In this document: one piece after another, positions 1 to 11,419 of the stretch
Position numbering within the stretch: position 1 is the stretch's first letter
How the letters are laid out: each line of letters starts with the position of its first letter
Assembly (NCBI GenBank): GCA_027946555.1
Contig: JAPEVC010000013.1
Location: 124,001-188,000 of the forward strand
Source: Gnomoniopsis sp. IMI 355080
Lineage: Eukaryota > Ascomycota > Sordariomycetes > Diaporthales > Gnomoniaceae
Reading direction: 5' to 3'
DNA: 64,000 nucleotides
The notes under the pieces: generated by a model
What the model was told of the DNA's origin: nothing
Seen by the model: only the letters and a program-made list of their open reading frames with translations
Databases searched by the model: none
Made by a program: the position numbers and the translations under genes

Positions 1-1176
1 CTCTTTGCATTGGGCTTTTGGCTTTTGGCCTAATGCCCGCTGGCCCTTGTCAAACTTCTGGATGGCTCCGAGGCAAGAACGGCTGGTTCAGTGAAAGGTG
101 AGACATGTTTCCCATACAATCATGGGCGTTGTACTGACTGGTGTCCTGTTTAGAGAGGAAACTATCATCGTGAACAGAGCCCTCAGAGAGGACCCATCCA
201 AGAGTGACATGCACAACAGGGAGCCTGTGACGCCGAAACTTCTGTGGAAGAGTCTGAAGGACTTTGATCTTTGGCCCTTGTACATTGTGGGCCTCATGTT
301 CCAAGTCCCCACGGTGCCTCAGACCTCTTATCTTACATTGACCTTGAAAAATCTGGGCTGGTCAACCTTCAATGTCAATCTTTTGACAATACCTTACTAC
401 GTGGCACACTGTAGGTACTTCCACTTGACATTAGCAATCTGGTCCTCATTTCTAACTTTCACGTCACTAGTTTTCACCATGTTGGGCCTTACTTACCTAG
501 CAGAGCTGTGGCACGAGCTGACACTTACGGCCATGATTGGGCAATTATGGACCCTGCCTTTGCTCATCGCAATGGTCGCCATTAATCAGGCTACAACCAA
601 TAACTGGGTCATATACACGATCATCGTGCTTCTGCTGATATATCCGAATGGTACGTTCGATACCCCCCCCCCCCTTTTTTTTTCCTGTCAACCTCGTGCT
701 CCACTGGTTGTGAATTCCTCAGAGGTAACTACCTACTGACAACGCCCCACAGCACATCCCATTCAAGTTGCTTGGAACTCCAGAAATGCCAACAGCGTTC
801 GAACTCGCACTGTCAGTGCTGCATGCTACAACATGTTTGTTCAAGCTGGTGCCATCATCGGCGCCAACATCTATCGTGCTGGTACGTTTCATGATTCCGT
901 CCAGCTGTCCTAGGTGATGCTAAGGAGACAACGGGGCCACTGCTAACTACATTTGTTGCAGATGATGCACCGTACTACCCGCGAGGGAACAAAGTGTGCC
1001 TGATCATTGCCTGCGTGAATATTTTACTGTATGCCGGAACAAAAGTCTACTACGTATGGAGGAACAAGCAGAAGGATAAGATCTGGAAAAGCCTTACCGA
1101 AGACGAAAGGTTGGAGTATCTCTCCAACCCTCCTGACGAGGGTAATAAGAGGCTTGATTTCCGATTTCACCATTAG
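1..1176 (+). CDS. Dal5-type MFS permease, 3' part (5' end outside window)
   Basis: C-terminal part of a major facilitator superfamily anion permease of the allantoate/nicotinate/pantothenate (Dal5/Tna1) family, which imports small organic anions across the plasma membrane. Exons read 1-97, 154-410, 471-650, 753-881 and 962-1176, with introns 98-153, 411-470, 651-752 and 882-961. All joins keep frame and restore family motifs: GWFSEREE into VNRALREDPSK at the first join, then helices such as LWPLYIVGLMFQVP and IGANIYRADDAPYYPRGN before the last helix. The C-terminal tail is hydrophilic (WRNKQKDKIW). The third intron contains a poly-C/poly-T run at about 664-680. The substrate cannot be told from sequence. 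The N-terminal half lies left of the window. Confidence 0.9.
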
Positions 1177-1404
1177 AGGAGGGAAACATACCTAGTGCGG
1201 ATGTGCCTAGGTATACACATTGGAAAGATCTGTGGCGTTTCCAGGTACTCAGAGACAGGGAGTGGCGTAAAAACTGCCCAAGGCCCCATCGAGACTTGGC
1301 AGATTTACTGTCACCGCGTACAGGTGGTAGAGATATCCTGCATTCCCTAAATTTGGAGCTTTAATTACTAGATACTTCATTGCTTTTGAGGCTTAGGTAC
1401 CTGT

Positions 1405-1857
1405 CTACTCCGTCTTGGACTCACCACCCTCTTTCACCATCCCCTCGCACCCCACAGCCTTGCCAGCCACCTCCTCCGCCTTGCCATACCCTTGCGACGT
1501 CGCGTCTCTTGCCTCGCCTGCCGCCTTCATGGTCGACACCCCACGGGCCTTTGCTTGTTCTCCAGATGATTCCCATGCTGGGGAGCCGATAGCCTTGCCG
1601 ATCGTGGCCTATTTTTAGGGCAGGGTCCGCTGCTGTTAGCCGACGGGGAATACAAAGAGAAATAGCGGGACGGCTCTGAATGTTCGATATCCAATGGCAA
1701 ATGCCCGGTTGGAGTGAGAGGAAATTGCCCATGCCCAGTTATTGTGAACACAATGAAGTTGTAGAAAAAGAAGACTTACCTCTGCTGCCCCCTTGACGTA
1801 TTCAGCATGCCCACTGACCAGGCTGGGCTGGTTGTTGGGTTGCTCATTGCTGGCCAT
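1405..1857 (-). CDS. CsbD-like small stress-response protein
   Basis: Two exons, 1857-1780 and 1608-1405, joined in phase 0 across a 171-nt intron with a GTAAGT donor and a TAG acceptor, give 93 residues. The N-terminus is MASNEQPNNQPSLVSGHAEY followed by VKGAAE; exon 2 starts ATIGKAIGSPAWESSGEQAK and ends GESKTE. The VKG...IG...W..SGEQ pattern, Ala/Gly/Lys/Glu-rich composition and the second motif AEEVAGKAVGCEGM fit the CsbD-like (UPF0337) family. These are small hydrophilic proteins linked to general stress in bacteria and common in filamentous fungi; their molecular role is unknown. No signal peptide or membrane segment is visible. It converges with the permease gene, about 230 bp away. 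The family call is mine from motif recognition. Confidence 0.8.
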
Positions 1858-2803
1858 GTTGGTTGTCTGTGTGCTTCTAGTGCTTGGCTTGACTGTGCGA
1901 TTGATTGCGGGACGCTCGCTGGATATATTTGCGATTTGCTAACTTTGTGTAATTCTTGAAAAGGCTTGGATTTGTACTGTTGAAGAAGTTGTACGAAGCT
2001 AGTTAGAGACGCACATGTATAAAACATACCCCCAAACGTATTCGGGACATAGACATGACGTACCATGGACCCTTGACGTCATGGGAAGCCCGGCACGCCT
2101 CCTTCGTCCTACCGCATTGGTATGGTCGACTTTCGGGCCGGGTTGATCTCCCGCTTGACGGTTGAGAGAGTGGCGGGCCAGGGGACTGGCAGAAAAATAA
2201 CTTTACCTAGTGGTCAGGTGGGTCAACTTTTCTACCAGCATGGATTTCGGGATGTCTGAAAGGCAGAGGGCAGTGATGTTTGAGTACCGAGAAAGTTAGA
2301 CCATACGAAACTGAGAGATAAGCGATGTTTGGGTCTCACTATTGCCCAAAGCAGTGCACATTGCAGGCGCCCAAGTTTATACACAGTCTTCTCGTGTACA
2401 TACCAAAACACACCTTGATTCAGAGCACAAGCAACCAAGTGTACAGAGCTGTCACTTAACTGGTACTGTGTCTATTGCGGATCTATAGTATTGGCCCTAT
2501 GACCCTCTTCTATCTGGTATCTGGCTCCCGCACAAGTAGTTCTCTTTCAGCCAACGTCCTCAACAAACAGCGGAATCTATCTGCTTCCCGACCATAGAGG
2601 CCCTCCAAACCTCGGGCGGGCAAATACAAAAAAGCTTCTCGTGTCTGCCTCTAATGACGGACTAGGAGAACATCTGTCTTCTTGCGTGTCTTGGCTGAAC
2701 CTAGTAGAAGCGCGCGAATCAAGCAAACCATTCCAATTGAACGCCATTAAACCGGAAACCCTCCATTCTACTTTTTTCTTCAATATTGTCTTGCGCACAA
2801 CGT
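1858..2803. other. Intergenic: CsbD-like promoter and EF-3 3' flank
   Basis: About 0.95 kb between the start of the CsbD-like gene and the stop codon of EF-3. It should hold the CsbD-like promoter (about 1858-2300) and the EF-3 3' UTR. No convincing coding exon was seen. Confidence 0.5.
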
Positions 2804-5800
2804 CTAGTCGTCCTCATCAGAGAAGACCTCCTCACCCCTCTTGCGGCGCGCCATACGCTCCTTCTTCTTCTTGCGGGCCTCGCTGAAAAACTGTTAGCAT
2901 ATATACGTCCGAAGAGTTGGATAATAAATAGCAAATGGACAACATAGTTGGGAATGGTGCGAGGAGGAACTAACCTGGAAGTCAACTTCGCCTTCTTCTT
3001 CGTAGAGACAATCTTGTTACCCATAGCATCGAATTTCTCCTCCTCATCGTCCTCCTTGTTGTCGAGCCTGGCGCCAGTTCCCTGGCCCTGCACCCAGTTG
3101 TGACCAGAGGGCGTCATCTTACCGTCCAAGACGGCCCAGACCTCCTCAGTCAGGTGCTCAGTGAACTCCTTAGCGTGAGAGATGATGATGACACCACCCT
3201 CGAACTTCTTCAGAGCCTTGGAAAGGGCACCGAGAGAGTCACGGTCAAGGTAGTTAGTGGGCTCGTCAAGCACAATCAAGTGAGGGCGCTGCCACGAGCA
3301 AGCAGCCAGGACAACCTTGACACGCTGACCTCCAGACAGACCACGCATCTGAGAGTGAGATACCAGCTCGGGGTCGAGACCAAAGTTCTCACAGTGAGAC
3401 TCGATCTCCTTACGGACCAGGGGACGGAACTGACCGGAGGCAAGAGCCTCCTTCATGTCGACCTCAGCGACGAGCTTCTGGTGAGAAGCCAGCAGCTCGG
3501 AACGGGGCAGCCACTCGTTGTCAGCGGTCATCATCACAGTCCACCTCTCGCCCTTCATGCCGACGTTCTCACCAAGAGAGAAGCAGCACTCGTATTCGTA
3601 AGAGTTCTTGAACTTCCTGCGGGAGATGATGTTGACAATACGACGCTGGGTGCCGTTGATCTTGAAGATCTTCTCAGCGGCTTTCTCGTCGTCCTCAGTG
3701 ATGATCTTGTTGGCACGATCCATTGTCTCGCGATCCTCACCAGTCTGGAAACGCCACTGGATGTACTCGGAGGGGGTCTTGCCGAGGTGGTTATCGATGT
3801 GGGCGAAAGCGTGCTGCTTAATGTAGGCAATACGGATGTTCTCGTGGGACCAAATCTCACCACTGGTGGGAATCAGCTCACCACAGAGCACGTTGACCAG
3901 CGTAGACTTGCCAGCACCGTTGGGACCAATGACGGCAATACGCGAGCCGAGGGAGCACTGGAAGTTGATATCGGAGATCTGGGGCTTAGTGGTACCAGGG
4001 TACTGGAAGCCCATCTTGCTGGCACGCAGAATAGCCTTGGCCTTGGTCTTTACACCCTCGAGGAAACCGGGGGCGGGGAAGGAGAACTCCATCTCAGAAG
4101 CACCCAGCTCGAAGTAAGACTTGGCAGCAGGGTTCTTCCTCACGAAGTCTGTAAGGTTTCCGCTGTAGGTCTTGAGCTTGAAGCGCTCGTAGTTGATAAT
4201 GTACTGGCAGACGTTGTTCAGGAAACCAGAGTCGTGCGAGACGATGATAGACGTGCAAGGAGTGGTCTTGAGGTAGTCCTCGAGCCATGCCACGTTCTTG
4301 ACATCCAAGTGGTTGGTGGGCTCGTCCAAAAGCAGGATATCGGGGGCCTCGAAGACGGCACGGCACAGAGCCAACTTCATCTTCCAACCACCGGACAGGG
4401 CGAGGATGTCACCCTGAATCATGGTGTCGGAGAAGCCGAAGGCAGTGAGCTGCTTCTCGACATCCTCCTTGGAAGTCTCGACGCCAGCAGTCTTGAGCTT
4501 CATCATGGTCCAGTCGATGGTGGTCATCTCGGTGTCAGCGGCGTCGAGATCGTGCTCGACGAACACAGTCTTGACCTCTGACTGCTTGGGGAAACCCTCA
4601 ACCTGCTCGTTGTTGATGGCACGCATCAAAGTCGACTTTCCAGCACCGTTGGGACCGCAGAGACCGTAGCGACGTCCACGGATCAGCCTGAGCTTGGTAG
4701 TGTTGAGGAGAATCTTGGCACCGTAAGCGAGGGAGAACTCAGTCTCACAGAGCACCTCTCCGTCGTCGTCGGCGTCCTCGGCCCTCTCGGCTTCGACAAC
4801 GTCAGGGCAAGCAGCCTTGTAGAAGGAGTCGATGACGGTCTCGGCGGCGTCACCAACCAGGACGGTTGCATAGGCCTTCAGGTTCTCAACCCACACCTTG
4901 GCGTCCATCTCCTTCTCGTCGATCAGCTGACCGGCAATTGCAGAGACGTGCTTCAGGATAGGATCAAACTTGTCCTCGGTAACAGCCTTGAACTTGGGAG
5001 ACAGGACCTCCTTGAGCTTGCCAAGAACGACGTTCAGCTCGCCGTCGTGCTTGGAAGGAGGAATGACGCCGTCCACGATGTGACCGACACGAGCGAGGGT
5101 GTCGAGACCCTGCTTGGTCTTGGCACGAGCCTCAGGGTCGGCAATGTTCTCGTAGTTCTTTTGCAGAGCAGGCCACATCTTGGGCAAGAAAGGGTTGACA
5201 ATGTTTGGGTCGTCGACAAGCTTGCACATGTTGTCAACAATAACAGCAGACTTTCGCTTGATGGCGGTGTCACGCTCGTTGAGACCACGGTCCAGCAAAG
5301 GCACCATAAGGGCCAGAGTAGGCTGCTCAACCTGGGTGACGAAAGTAGTAGCACCGAGCAAGTGCACGGTCTCAGGAACCTTCTCAGGCTTGGCGATACA
5401 CTTGATCAGCTCAGGAATAAACCTCTCAATATCCTTGTTGGAAATGAGCGTGCAAAGCTTCTCCATGGCCTTGTATGCGCGCTCCTTGACCTCCTTCTTG
5501 GTGTCCCACATAGCCTCAGAAATGACAGGCAAAAGTTCGGCGACACGGTATGAGGTCTGGACAGGGGCAGTCTCGACGAGCTTATCGAGAATGTCAAGAG
5601 CCAGCATCTTCTCAGGCCACTTCTGGGCATCCTTGATGGAGTTGCTCAAGGGCTCGATGAGCGTCTTGATGGAGTTGGCGTTGATGGCCTCGGCGATAGC
5701 AATACCGGCAGCAAAAGCAGCGGTCTTGACGGCGGGGATCTTGTCGCCTGCGGAGGCGAGCACACCGGGCAAAAGCTGCGCAAAGAAAGGCTCCACGTGG

Positions 5801-6548
5801 GCGGAAACCTCTGAGTGGCGGGCAACGGCCTCGATGGCACTCAATGCCTTCTCACGGGCAGTGGCATCCTTCTTGTTGGTGAGCTGCGCCTGCAGCTTCT
5901 CGATGGTCCTGTCAGATTGGAAGGATTCGTTAGTCAATGTCACAGGCTTCAGAGCTGAGAATGGTCCCAGGGCTGAGTTTATGGCATGAAAGTGGTGAGA
6001 TTGATGGGGCTATTTTGGTGACGGGTATGCAGTGTGTAGTCGAATCGCGACTCGCCACGCGATGGCAGCAAGAAGCGAGTATCATAGTCCTGCTGAGCAT
6101 AAAAATGTTGCAAGAAAGCTAAACCCGAGTGATCTTCTTCCATATGAAGGTCCACATGGCAAAGAATGACCCGAGCGATGGGAGGCCACTGCAGGCCGCG
6201 AAGAATTGAGTTGGGCGAAGCGGTGTTACCGAAAGTTGCCACCCGACGAAACGGACGAATGGGGGCGTTGAGAAATCTGACTTGCGGAGAACCAGACTCT
6301 GCAGCGCCTCCCACAGCCCAGACCGGTTTTGACGCAGCGAACAGCGCAACTCAGGATATTTTGGTATAGCAGGACTTGAGATTTCATACTCACTTGATGG
6401 GAACGTCGAGGGAGACGATGTCGCCGTTGATGAACGATGCCAGGTCGTTGGAGGCGCCCTTGATGGCATCGGCCTCCTTGGAGACGGTGAGCTTGGACAT
6501 GAGCTCATCGAGCACCTTGATGCTCTGAGCGGTCTCTTTTGCGGCCAT
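2804..6548 (-). CDS. TEF3: Translation elongation factor 3 (EF-3)
   Basis: Fungus-specific ABC-F ATPase that acts on the ribosome during elongation, helping release E-site tRNA. Exons 6548-6394, 5908-2975 and 2882-2804 give 1055 residues, close to the yeast length of 1044. The joins give SLDVPIK then TIEKLQAQL, and AKLTS then SEARKKKKERM. N-terminal HEAT-like repeats cover about residues 50-370. ABC domain 1 has Walker A GPNGAGKST (470-478), signature LSGGW (about 556) and ILLLDEPTNHLD (about 577). ABC domain 2 has Walker A at 713-721, LSGGQ at about 909 and VLDEPTNYLD at about 930, with the EF-3 chromodomain-like insert between. The basic tail ends GEEVFSDEDD. The first intron is unusually long for this window (5909-6393, 485 nt). 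No catalytic motif is missing. Confidence 0.97.
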
Positions 6549-7961
6549 TTTTAAGATGTGGTATGGAGAGTGTCGGAGAAGACGGAGGGAGGAGGAATCG
6601 ATGGAGGATGGATGGGAATCGTGTCCCAGAGAGGTCGACGGCGATCGGCCGCTGTAATTGTACTGTCTTTACTTTGCTTGGAGGGCAAAAGGCAGTCCGA
6701 TCCAGTCGAGTAAAAAGGACGGAAAGACTGTTCTACTCTGTCGATGGGTTTGACCTGCGAAGGGCAAACGCTTGACAGACGAACGGGATGATGGGTAAGA
6801 AAATGAAATTGGGAGGTGTGAAGGGGGAAGTGTCAGAAAGTGGATGAGGGAAGACGGAGGCGGGCAGGAATTTATTCATCAAGGTGGCCGAAAACTTTTT
6901 TCGCCTGGGCCGCTAACATCTGCCCGTCGCTCAGCCAGGACTACCCCGCCATTAAGAGGCTTGCTAATCGCTATCGATGACTGCGCTAGGCTGAACGGGG
7001 GTTTAGGCCGGGCGGTGAGACGACCTTCACTCAAAATATGCATCCCCATGTCAGCTTCGAAGGGTTCATTCAATCCACCGGCAGCGTTCATGTGCATTCT
7101 CAGGGGTCCTTCTTATTATCTGTTACCTCGTGCAGATGTATTACATCCCCAAGTTTGTGTGAGGATCGACCTAGACTTCCATCACAAAGCAGTGAGTGGT
7201 CTCTACCCAGTCTTGTCGCTTTCATGTGTTCACTGCGCGAGACCTTTGTCCCGCTACAGACGGCATTTCTAGATGACCAGCGGAACCAGCGACTACGACA
7301 ATCGGCCATGGAAGTCCGGGTATGCTATCCTCGAGCCGATGCAGTCTTACACGCTTATTCGTCCTAGTAAGAGCCTCAAGGTGAAAAGTGATGCCGGATT
7401 CAAGGCTGATACTGCACGGTCGTTCTACTGACTCACAGTTCCTCTACTCGTGCTGCGGCCTGCCATGTCAACCTGAATATCGGGACTGTGTCGTATCGTG
7501 TTTCAAACACCCAACAAATCGCTGCAAGCACATGCGGGCATTGGCTGTGCTGCCAGGTCGGGTTCCCCATCCCGGATCTCTGGCGGCTCTCGAGGTGAAC
7601 CGGGACCGTACCAAACCATCTCATTTACCCAGGTACCTTGATAGGTCAAGAGAACTGACTGACAGACTTTCTTGGGGCCCTAGCAGCTTACACTCACCGC
7701 ATGGAAGTGGTTCGCCAGGGCAAATCTCAAGGGATTGTTGTCTCGAACCCCGCCAAATCTAAGGGTCCTCCGGTCTCCATTTTTCTTGTCTCACCCGAAC
7801 GACGAGGGCTTGGGTGCGGGCCGTCTCGCTCGGGCCCAAGGACCAACTTTATCTTCAACTTCACCGATAGACCATCGAAGTATGACCTTCTACACAGTGA
7901 TGGTTGAACAAGCCGGGCACCTGTCCCTGGCAGGGTATCTCTTTTATGAAGGCTAGAACAA
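6549..7961. other. Intergenic: EF-3 promoter region
   Basis: 1.4 kb between the EF-3 start and the 3' end of the DOMON-like gene. The part next to EF-3 (about 6549-6900) is its promoter and leader. The ORFs seen here (for example 6844-7272) have no recognisable motifs or splice structure, and I do not call them genes. Confidence 0.5.
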
Positions 7962-8891
7962 CTAGATTATCTGAACAGCCTGCAATACATACACAAATCC
8001 CAGCCCAACCAGCGCGACAATCGCAGCAGGACTCAACCCAACCCCGTACTCCGGATCACTCGTCGAGGACGTCGAAGAGGAAGAAGAGCTGCTGCTTCCA
8101 GATGATGAGGACTCACTCCCACTTCCGCTGTCACTCGTAGCAGCTGACGCCGCAGTAGAGGTCGCTCCACTTGTCCCTGCGCTTGCCGTCGCCGTCCCCG
8201 TCGCCGGCTTGGTCAACGCTACCCAGCTTTCATACTGACTACTCTCGGCACTCTTGAGCGTGACATCAAACGGCCCATACAGCTCGCCCTTCAACGTATG
8301 GTCACTCAGCTGGGTGTCGACATCGCTTGGGTCGCTTACCGCCGTCAGCGAGTACGCATAACTAAATGTCGTCGACGCGCTCCCTTTGGTCACGGCGCTC
8401 TGGAACGAGTCCGCCACGATACACCCGCCGCACACAAAAGTCGCCGCCACATGCGTTTCGTTAACGAATGTCCCACTGGCGATGGGCGTGATGGTGATGT
8501 TGGACGCGGTGTATAGGTTCGCGCCGTTGGACACCTCATAACCAGTCGCGATGCGCGGGGAGACTTTGACCCCACCGGCGCTGTCTGGCCAGGCGGCGAT
8601 CATCAGAAAGCCTTCCATTGCACTCCCAAAGTCTATGGCTCCGTAGCCGCTGCCATCGTCGTTCAACGGCGATATGATCTGAGCGATGAGGTCGGTCGTG
8701 GGCGAGGATGGAAGGGCCATGCCAAATTTAAAGCCGGTGCTAGGTGGGGCGTAGCCGAGGAATGTGATGTTGGTCTCAGTATCGGTATAGGCGCTAGCCG
8801 AGTCACTTGACCGCCGCAAAAGGCTGGCGGTGGTGGTCTTGGTGAGCATGGTGAAGATGAGGCCCATCAGGGCGGACGGTAGGCCTTGCAT
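7962..8891 (-). CDS. Cell-surface protein with CDH-cytochrome/DOMON-like domain
   Basis: Intronless, 309 residues from the first in-frame ATG (8891); the frame stays open slightly further upstream without an ATG. Residues 1-25 form a plausible signal peptide (MQGLPSALMGLIFTML...). The following ~190 residues match the cellobiose-dehydrogenase cytochrome/DOMON pattern: ITFLGYAPP, FGMALP, a Met-containing AMEGFLMIAAW, VSPRIATGYE, and THVAATFVCGGC. In true CDH cytochromes a Met and a His bind haem b; whether this protein does is not proven. A Ser/Thr/Gly-rich stalk (about 232-280) and a hydrophobic C-terminus (AAIVALVGLGFVYVLQ) suggest GPI or membrane anchoring at the cell surface. There is no flavin domain, so it is a stand-alone cytochrome-like protein. 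Confidence 0.75.
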   Translation of the reverse strand: MQGLPSALMGLIFTMLTKTTTASLLRRSSDSASAYTDTETNITFLGYAPPSTGFKFGMALPSSPTTDLIAQIISPLNDDGSGYGAIDFGSAMEGFLMIAAWPDSAGGVKVSPRIATGYEVSNGANLYTASNITITPIASGTFVNETHVAATFVCGGCIVADSFQSAVTKGSASTTFSYAYSLTAVSDPSDVDTQLSDHTLKGELYGPFDVTLKSAESSQYESWVALTKPATGTATASAGTSGATSTAASAATSDSGSGSESSSSGSSSSSSSSTSSTSDPEYGVGLSPAAIVALVGLGFVYVLQAVQII

Positions 8892-9865
8892 GTTGACCAC
8901 TAAAATGAAGTGAAGAAATTGGCCAGCAATTTTTTTGGGTGGATTTTACTATACCAAGAAATGAAAGATGAGAAGAAACGAAACGAAACGGGAAACAAGC
9001 TGATTCCTCCCAAGGCCCAAAATGAAGCCTTCCAAGCCCTCCTTTATGGCGGAGTGGGTGCTTTTGCGCTGGGGTACGCCCATTTTCAGGAACAGCCGCC
9101 GCGGTTGGATCTATTGGCCCAGAAGGCCCCATTGCGGACAGCAACAAGTCGTGCTACCTAGGAGGCACATGCAGCCCATTGTTTCAGACGCCAAGAAAAG
9201 GAGGACCTGGGGTAATGGGCTTCATTTGTTTGGCTCAGCGAGTTCGAGGCGGCTGTCTTTTCAAACTAGTCTGCGTCCAATCTTTGTGGATTACTGGTGG
9301 CCTATACTAAACGAGTCGAGATCTCTCGAATCTGAGATCTACAGACCGGGCAAAACAAAAGGCATGGGTATCCACCCTTCGGAATATGGTTCGCATTCAA
9401 CGCTTCTGACAGTCTGACTTACAAATGACACCAAATCCGCAAGAAGCTTTTTCGATGGTTCTAGTGTTTTGCCACCTTCGCAATTCTTGCTCCGGGCCAG
9501 GCGTATGACGGACCTGAATCCGTCATTGCTGCCGGCGTCTCCGTGTTGCCCTACAACCTATCTTCGACCCTCACATAGTTAAGAACGTTCGGCTTGTAGC
9601 GCAATTTCTATGCCTCGCCCTGACTAAGAAGACAAAGACAAGTACTCGTTCTTGGACGGAGGCAAGCTTCTTCGTCGATCTGCTGGGTTAGGGTTCGCGA
9701 TCGCGAGCGCCGGTCGACGGCGAGGGTGGGGTCTTTTCGTAGCCATAGAAAAATATATGATAATATCTGAATGGAATCTATACCAAGTAACGGGAACCTT
9801 CGACAATCAACGTACATACACGCAGGAACTTACCCAATCAAGACAGAGAAAGGAAGAGAAGTATA
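8892..9865. other. Divergent promoter interval (DOMON-like / SDR)
   Basis: About 0.97 kb separating two genes transcribed away from each other; it should carry both promoters. No supported exon was seen. Confidence 0.5.
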
Positions 9866-10689
9866 ATGCAGCTCGGACTCACAGGCAAGGTCGTCCTGGT
9901 GACAGGCAAGCAGCAGCTCTCACGACGCACTTCACCCCCCTGACTAACACCAACACGTCAGGCGGCACCAAATCGATAGGCCACGCCATTGTCCAAGGCT
10001 TCCTCCACGAAGGCGCCATAGTGCATTTCTGCTCGCGCACTACCGCTGACGTCGATCGGGCGGCCAAGGAGTTCACCCTCGGCTCCGGCGCCGAGGCTCA
10101 TGGCGCCACTGTCGATGTCAGCCAGCCTGACCAGATCAAGACCTGGGTGCAGTCGGTCGCTGACTCGCACAATGGACGCATCGACGTCGTCGTGTCCAAC
10201 GTCTCTGCGCTCGCCGTGCTCAACACCCCAGAGAACTGGGACGCCACCTTTGCCACTGACATCAAGGGCACGCACACGCTCATCGAGGCCGCGACGCCCT
10301 TCTTGAAGGAGACCAAGGGAAATATTATCAATATCTCGTCCGTCTCGGGACGTTATATCGACTTTACGGCGCCTGGCGCGTACGGAAGCTTCAAAGCCGC
10401 GCTGTTGCACTACATCAGCCAGCTGGGCCACACCCTGGCCAAAGATGGCGTGAGAGCCAATAGTGTGTCTCCGGGAAATATCTACGTGGAGGATGGCTTC
10501 TGGGGCCAGGTCGAGCGTGGCATGCCCGAATTCTTTGCGGAGCAGATGAAAGCGAATCGCATGGGCCGCATGGGCAAGCCTGAGGAAGTCGCTGATGCAG
10601 TGGTCTGGCTTGCGAGTGACAGGGCGAGCTTCGTGAATGGGACCAATTTGTTGGTCGATGGTGCCGTTAGTACGGCGGTGCAGTTCTGA
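9866..10689 (+). CDS. Short-chain dehydrogenase/reductase, GC-AG intron
   Basis: Cytosolic-type classical SDR oxidoreductase using NAD(P)H; the substrate is unknown. Exons 9866-9905 and 9962-10689 give 255 residues, a normal SDR length. The 56-nt intron begins GCAAGC and ends GTCAG. Only this GC-AG splice joins LTGKVVLVTG to GTKSIGHA and makes the cofactor motif TGGTKSIG (13-20); reading through the junction soon meets a stop. The catalytic set is visible: INISS (Ser139/140), Tyr154 and Lys158 in YGSFK, plus SPGNI after the active site and a C-terminal LVDGA. The usual NNAG motif is SNVS here. It resembles 3-oxoacyl-ACP reductase/FabG-like SDRs. Confidence 0.9.
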
Positions 10690-11419
10690 GGTAGGGTTAG
10701 AGAAAAGCATGCAGGGGGAAATCTGCGCGAGATAGATGGACGCAGTCTGAATGTACCAGGGGGTCTTGGCAATGAGGCTGCAGATTCTGTTTGACGCTGC
10801 GTTGTACATGACATGGGCGCTTATAGAGGTGCGTATCAGCTTTCGATGTGGATGAAGACCACACTCTTGTGACTCTTCTCAGTTAAAACAGAGCGTTTTT
10901 GGAGGCGGGTTGCAATTTACTTGCGCGGCAATACCGAGTACGCGCTACTCAATTCTCTTGGATGAGAATATTCGAAGCCGTCCTTGTCCAATGCAGAATG
11001 TGCAACTTCCAGACGATTCTACACGAAACGCAATGATCTCATGAGAGCCTGAGTGTCTCCACGCCAGGCGTGATATCTAGGTACCCAATAGTATAAGCTG
11101 ACGAAGTAAGAGGATTTCATGACTACAACGGCCTGCAGATATCATGACACTAAGTAGTAGGCGAACAAATATGGCACCTAGGCTTTGTAAATCATCAAAG
11201 CTGTCATTCATGTCTCTCTCTATAGGATCAATCTGGACTTGGTCATTCATTTTCATTAAAAATCGAATGCGTCTTCCAAGCTTGCTAAAGTGGGTATTAC
11301 AAGACTTCACCCGCATGCTAAGGTCTCAATAAAGAAATAGTACCTGTGACGCCCGATTCGTTTTCCCTGGCCTGTCCCTGACGCCGTAAATGCAACGCAG
11401 AATTTGAGTCCCGATATGT
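10690..11419. other. Convergent intergenic region
   Basis: 730 bp between the 3' ends of the SDR and macrodomain genes. Apart from presumed 3' UTRs I see nothing in it. Confidence 0.5.

Noticed and set aside
3100..4581. 493-codon ORF antisense to EF-3
   Set aside because: It lies wholly opposite conserved EF-3 coding sequence; strong codon bias in highly expressed genes commonly opens the antisense frame. The product has no recognisable motif.
6844..7272. 142-codon ORF upstream of EF-3
   Set aside because: It lies in the EF-3 promoter region with no recognisable domain.
9958..10809. 283-codon ORF antisense to the SDR gene
   Set aside because: It is a shadow of the SDR exon, with no family features.
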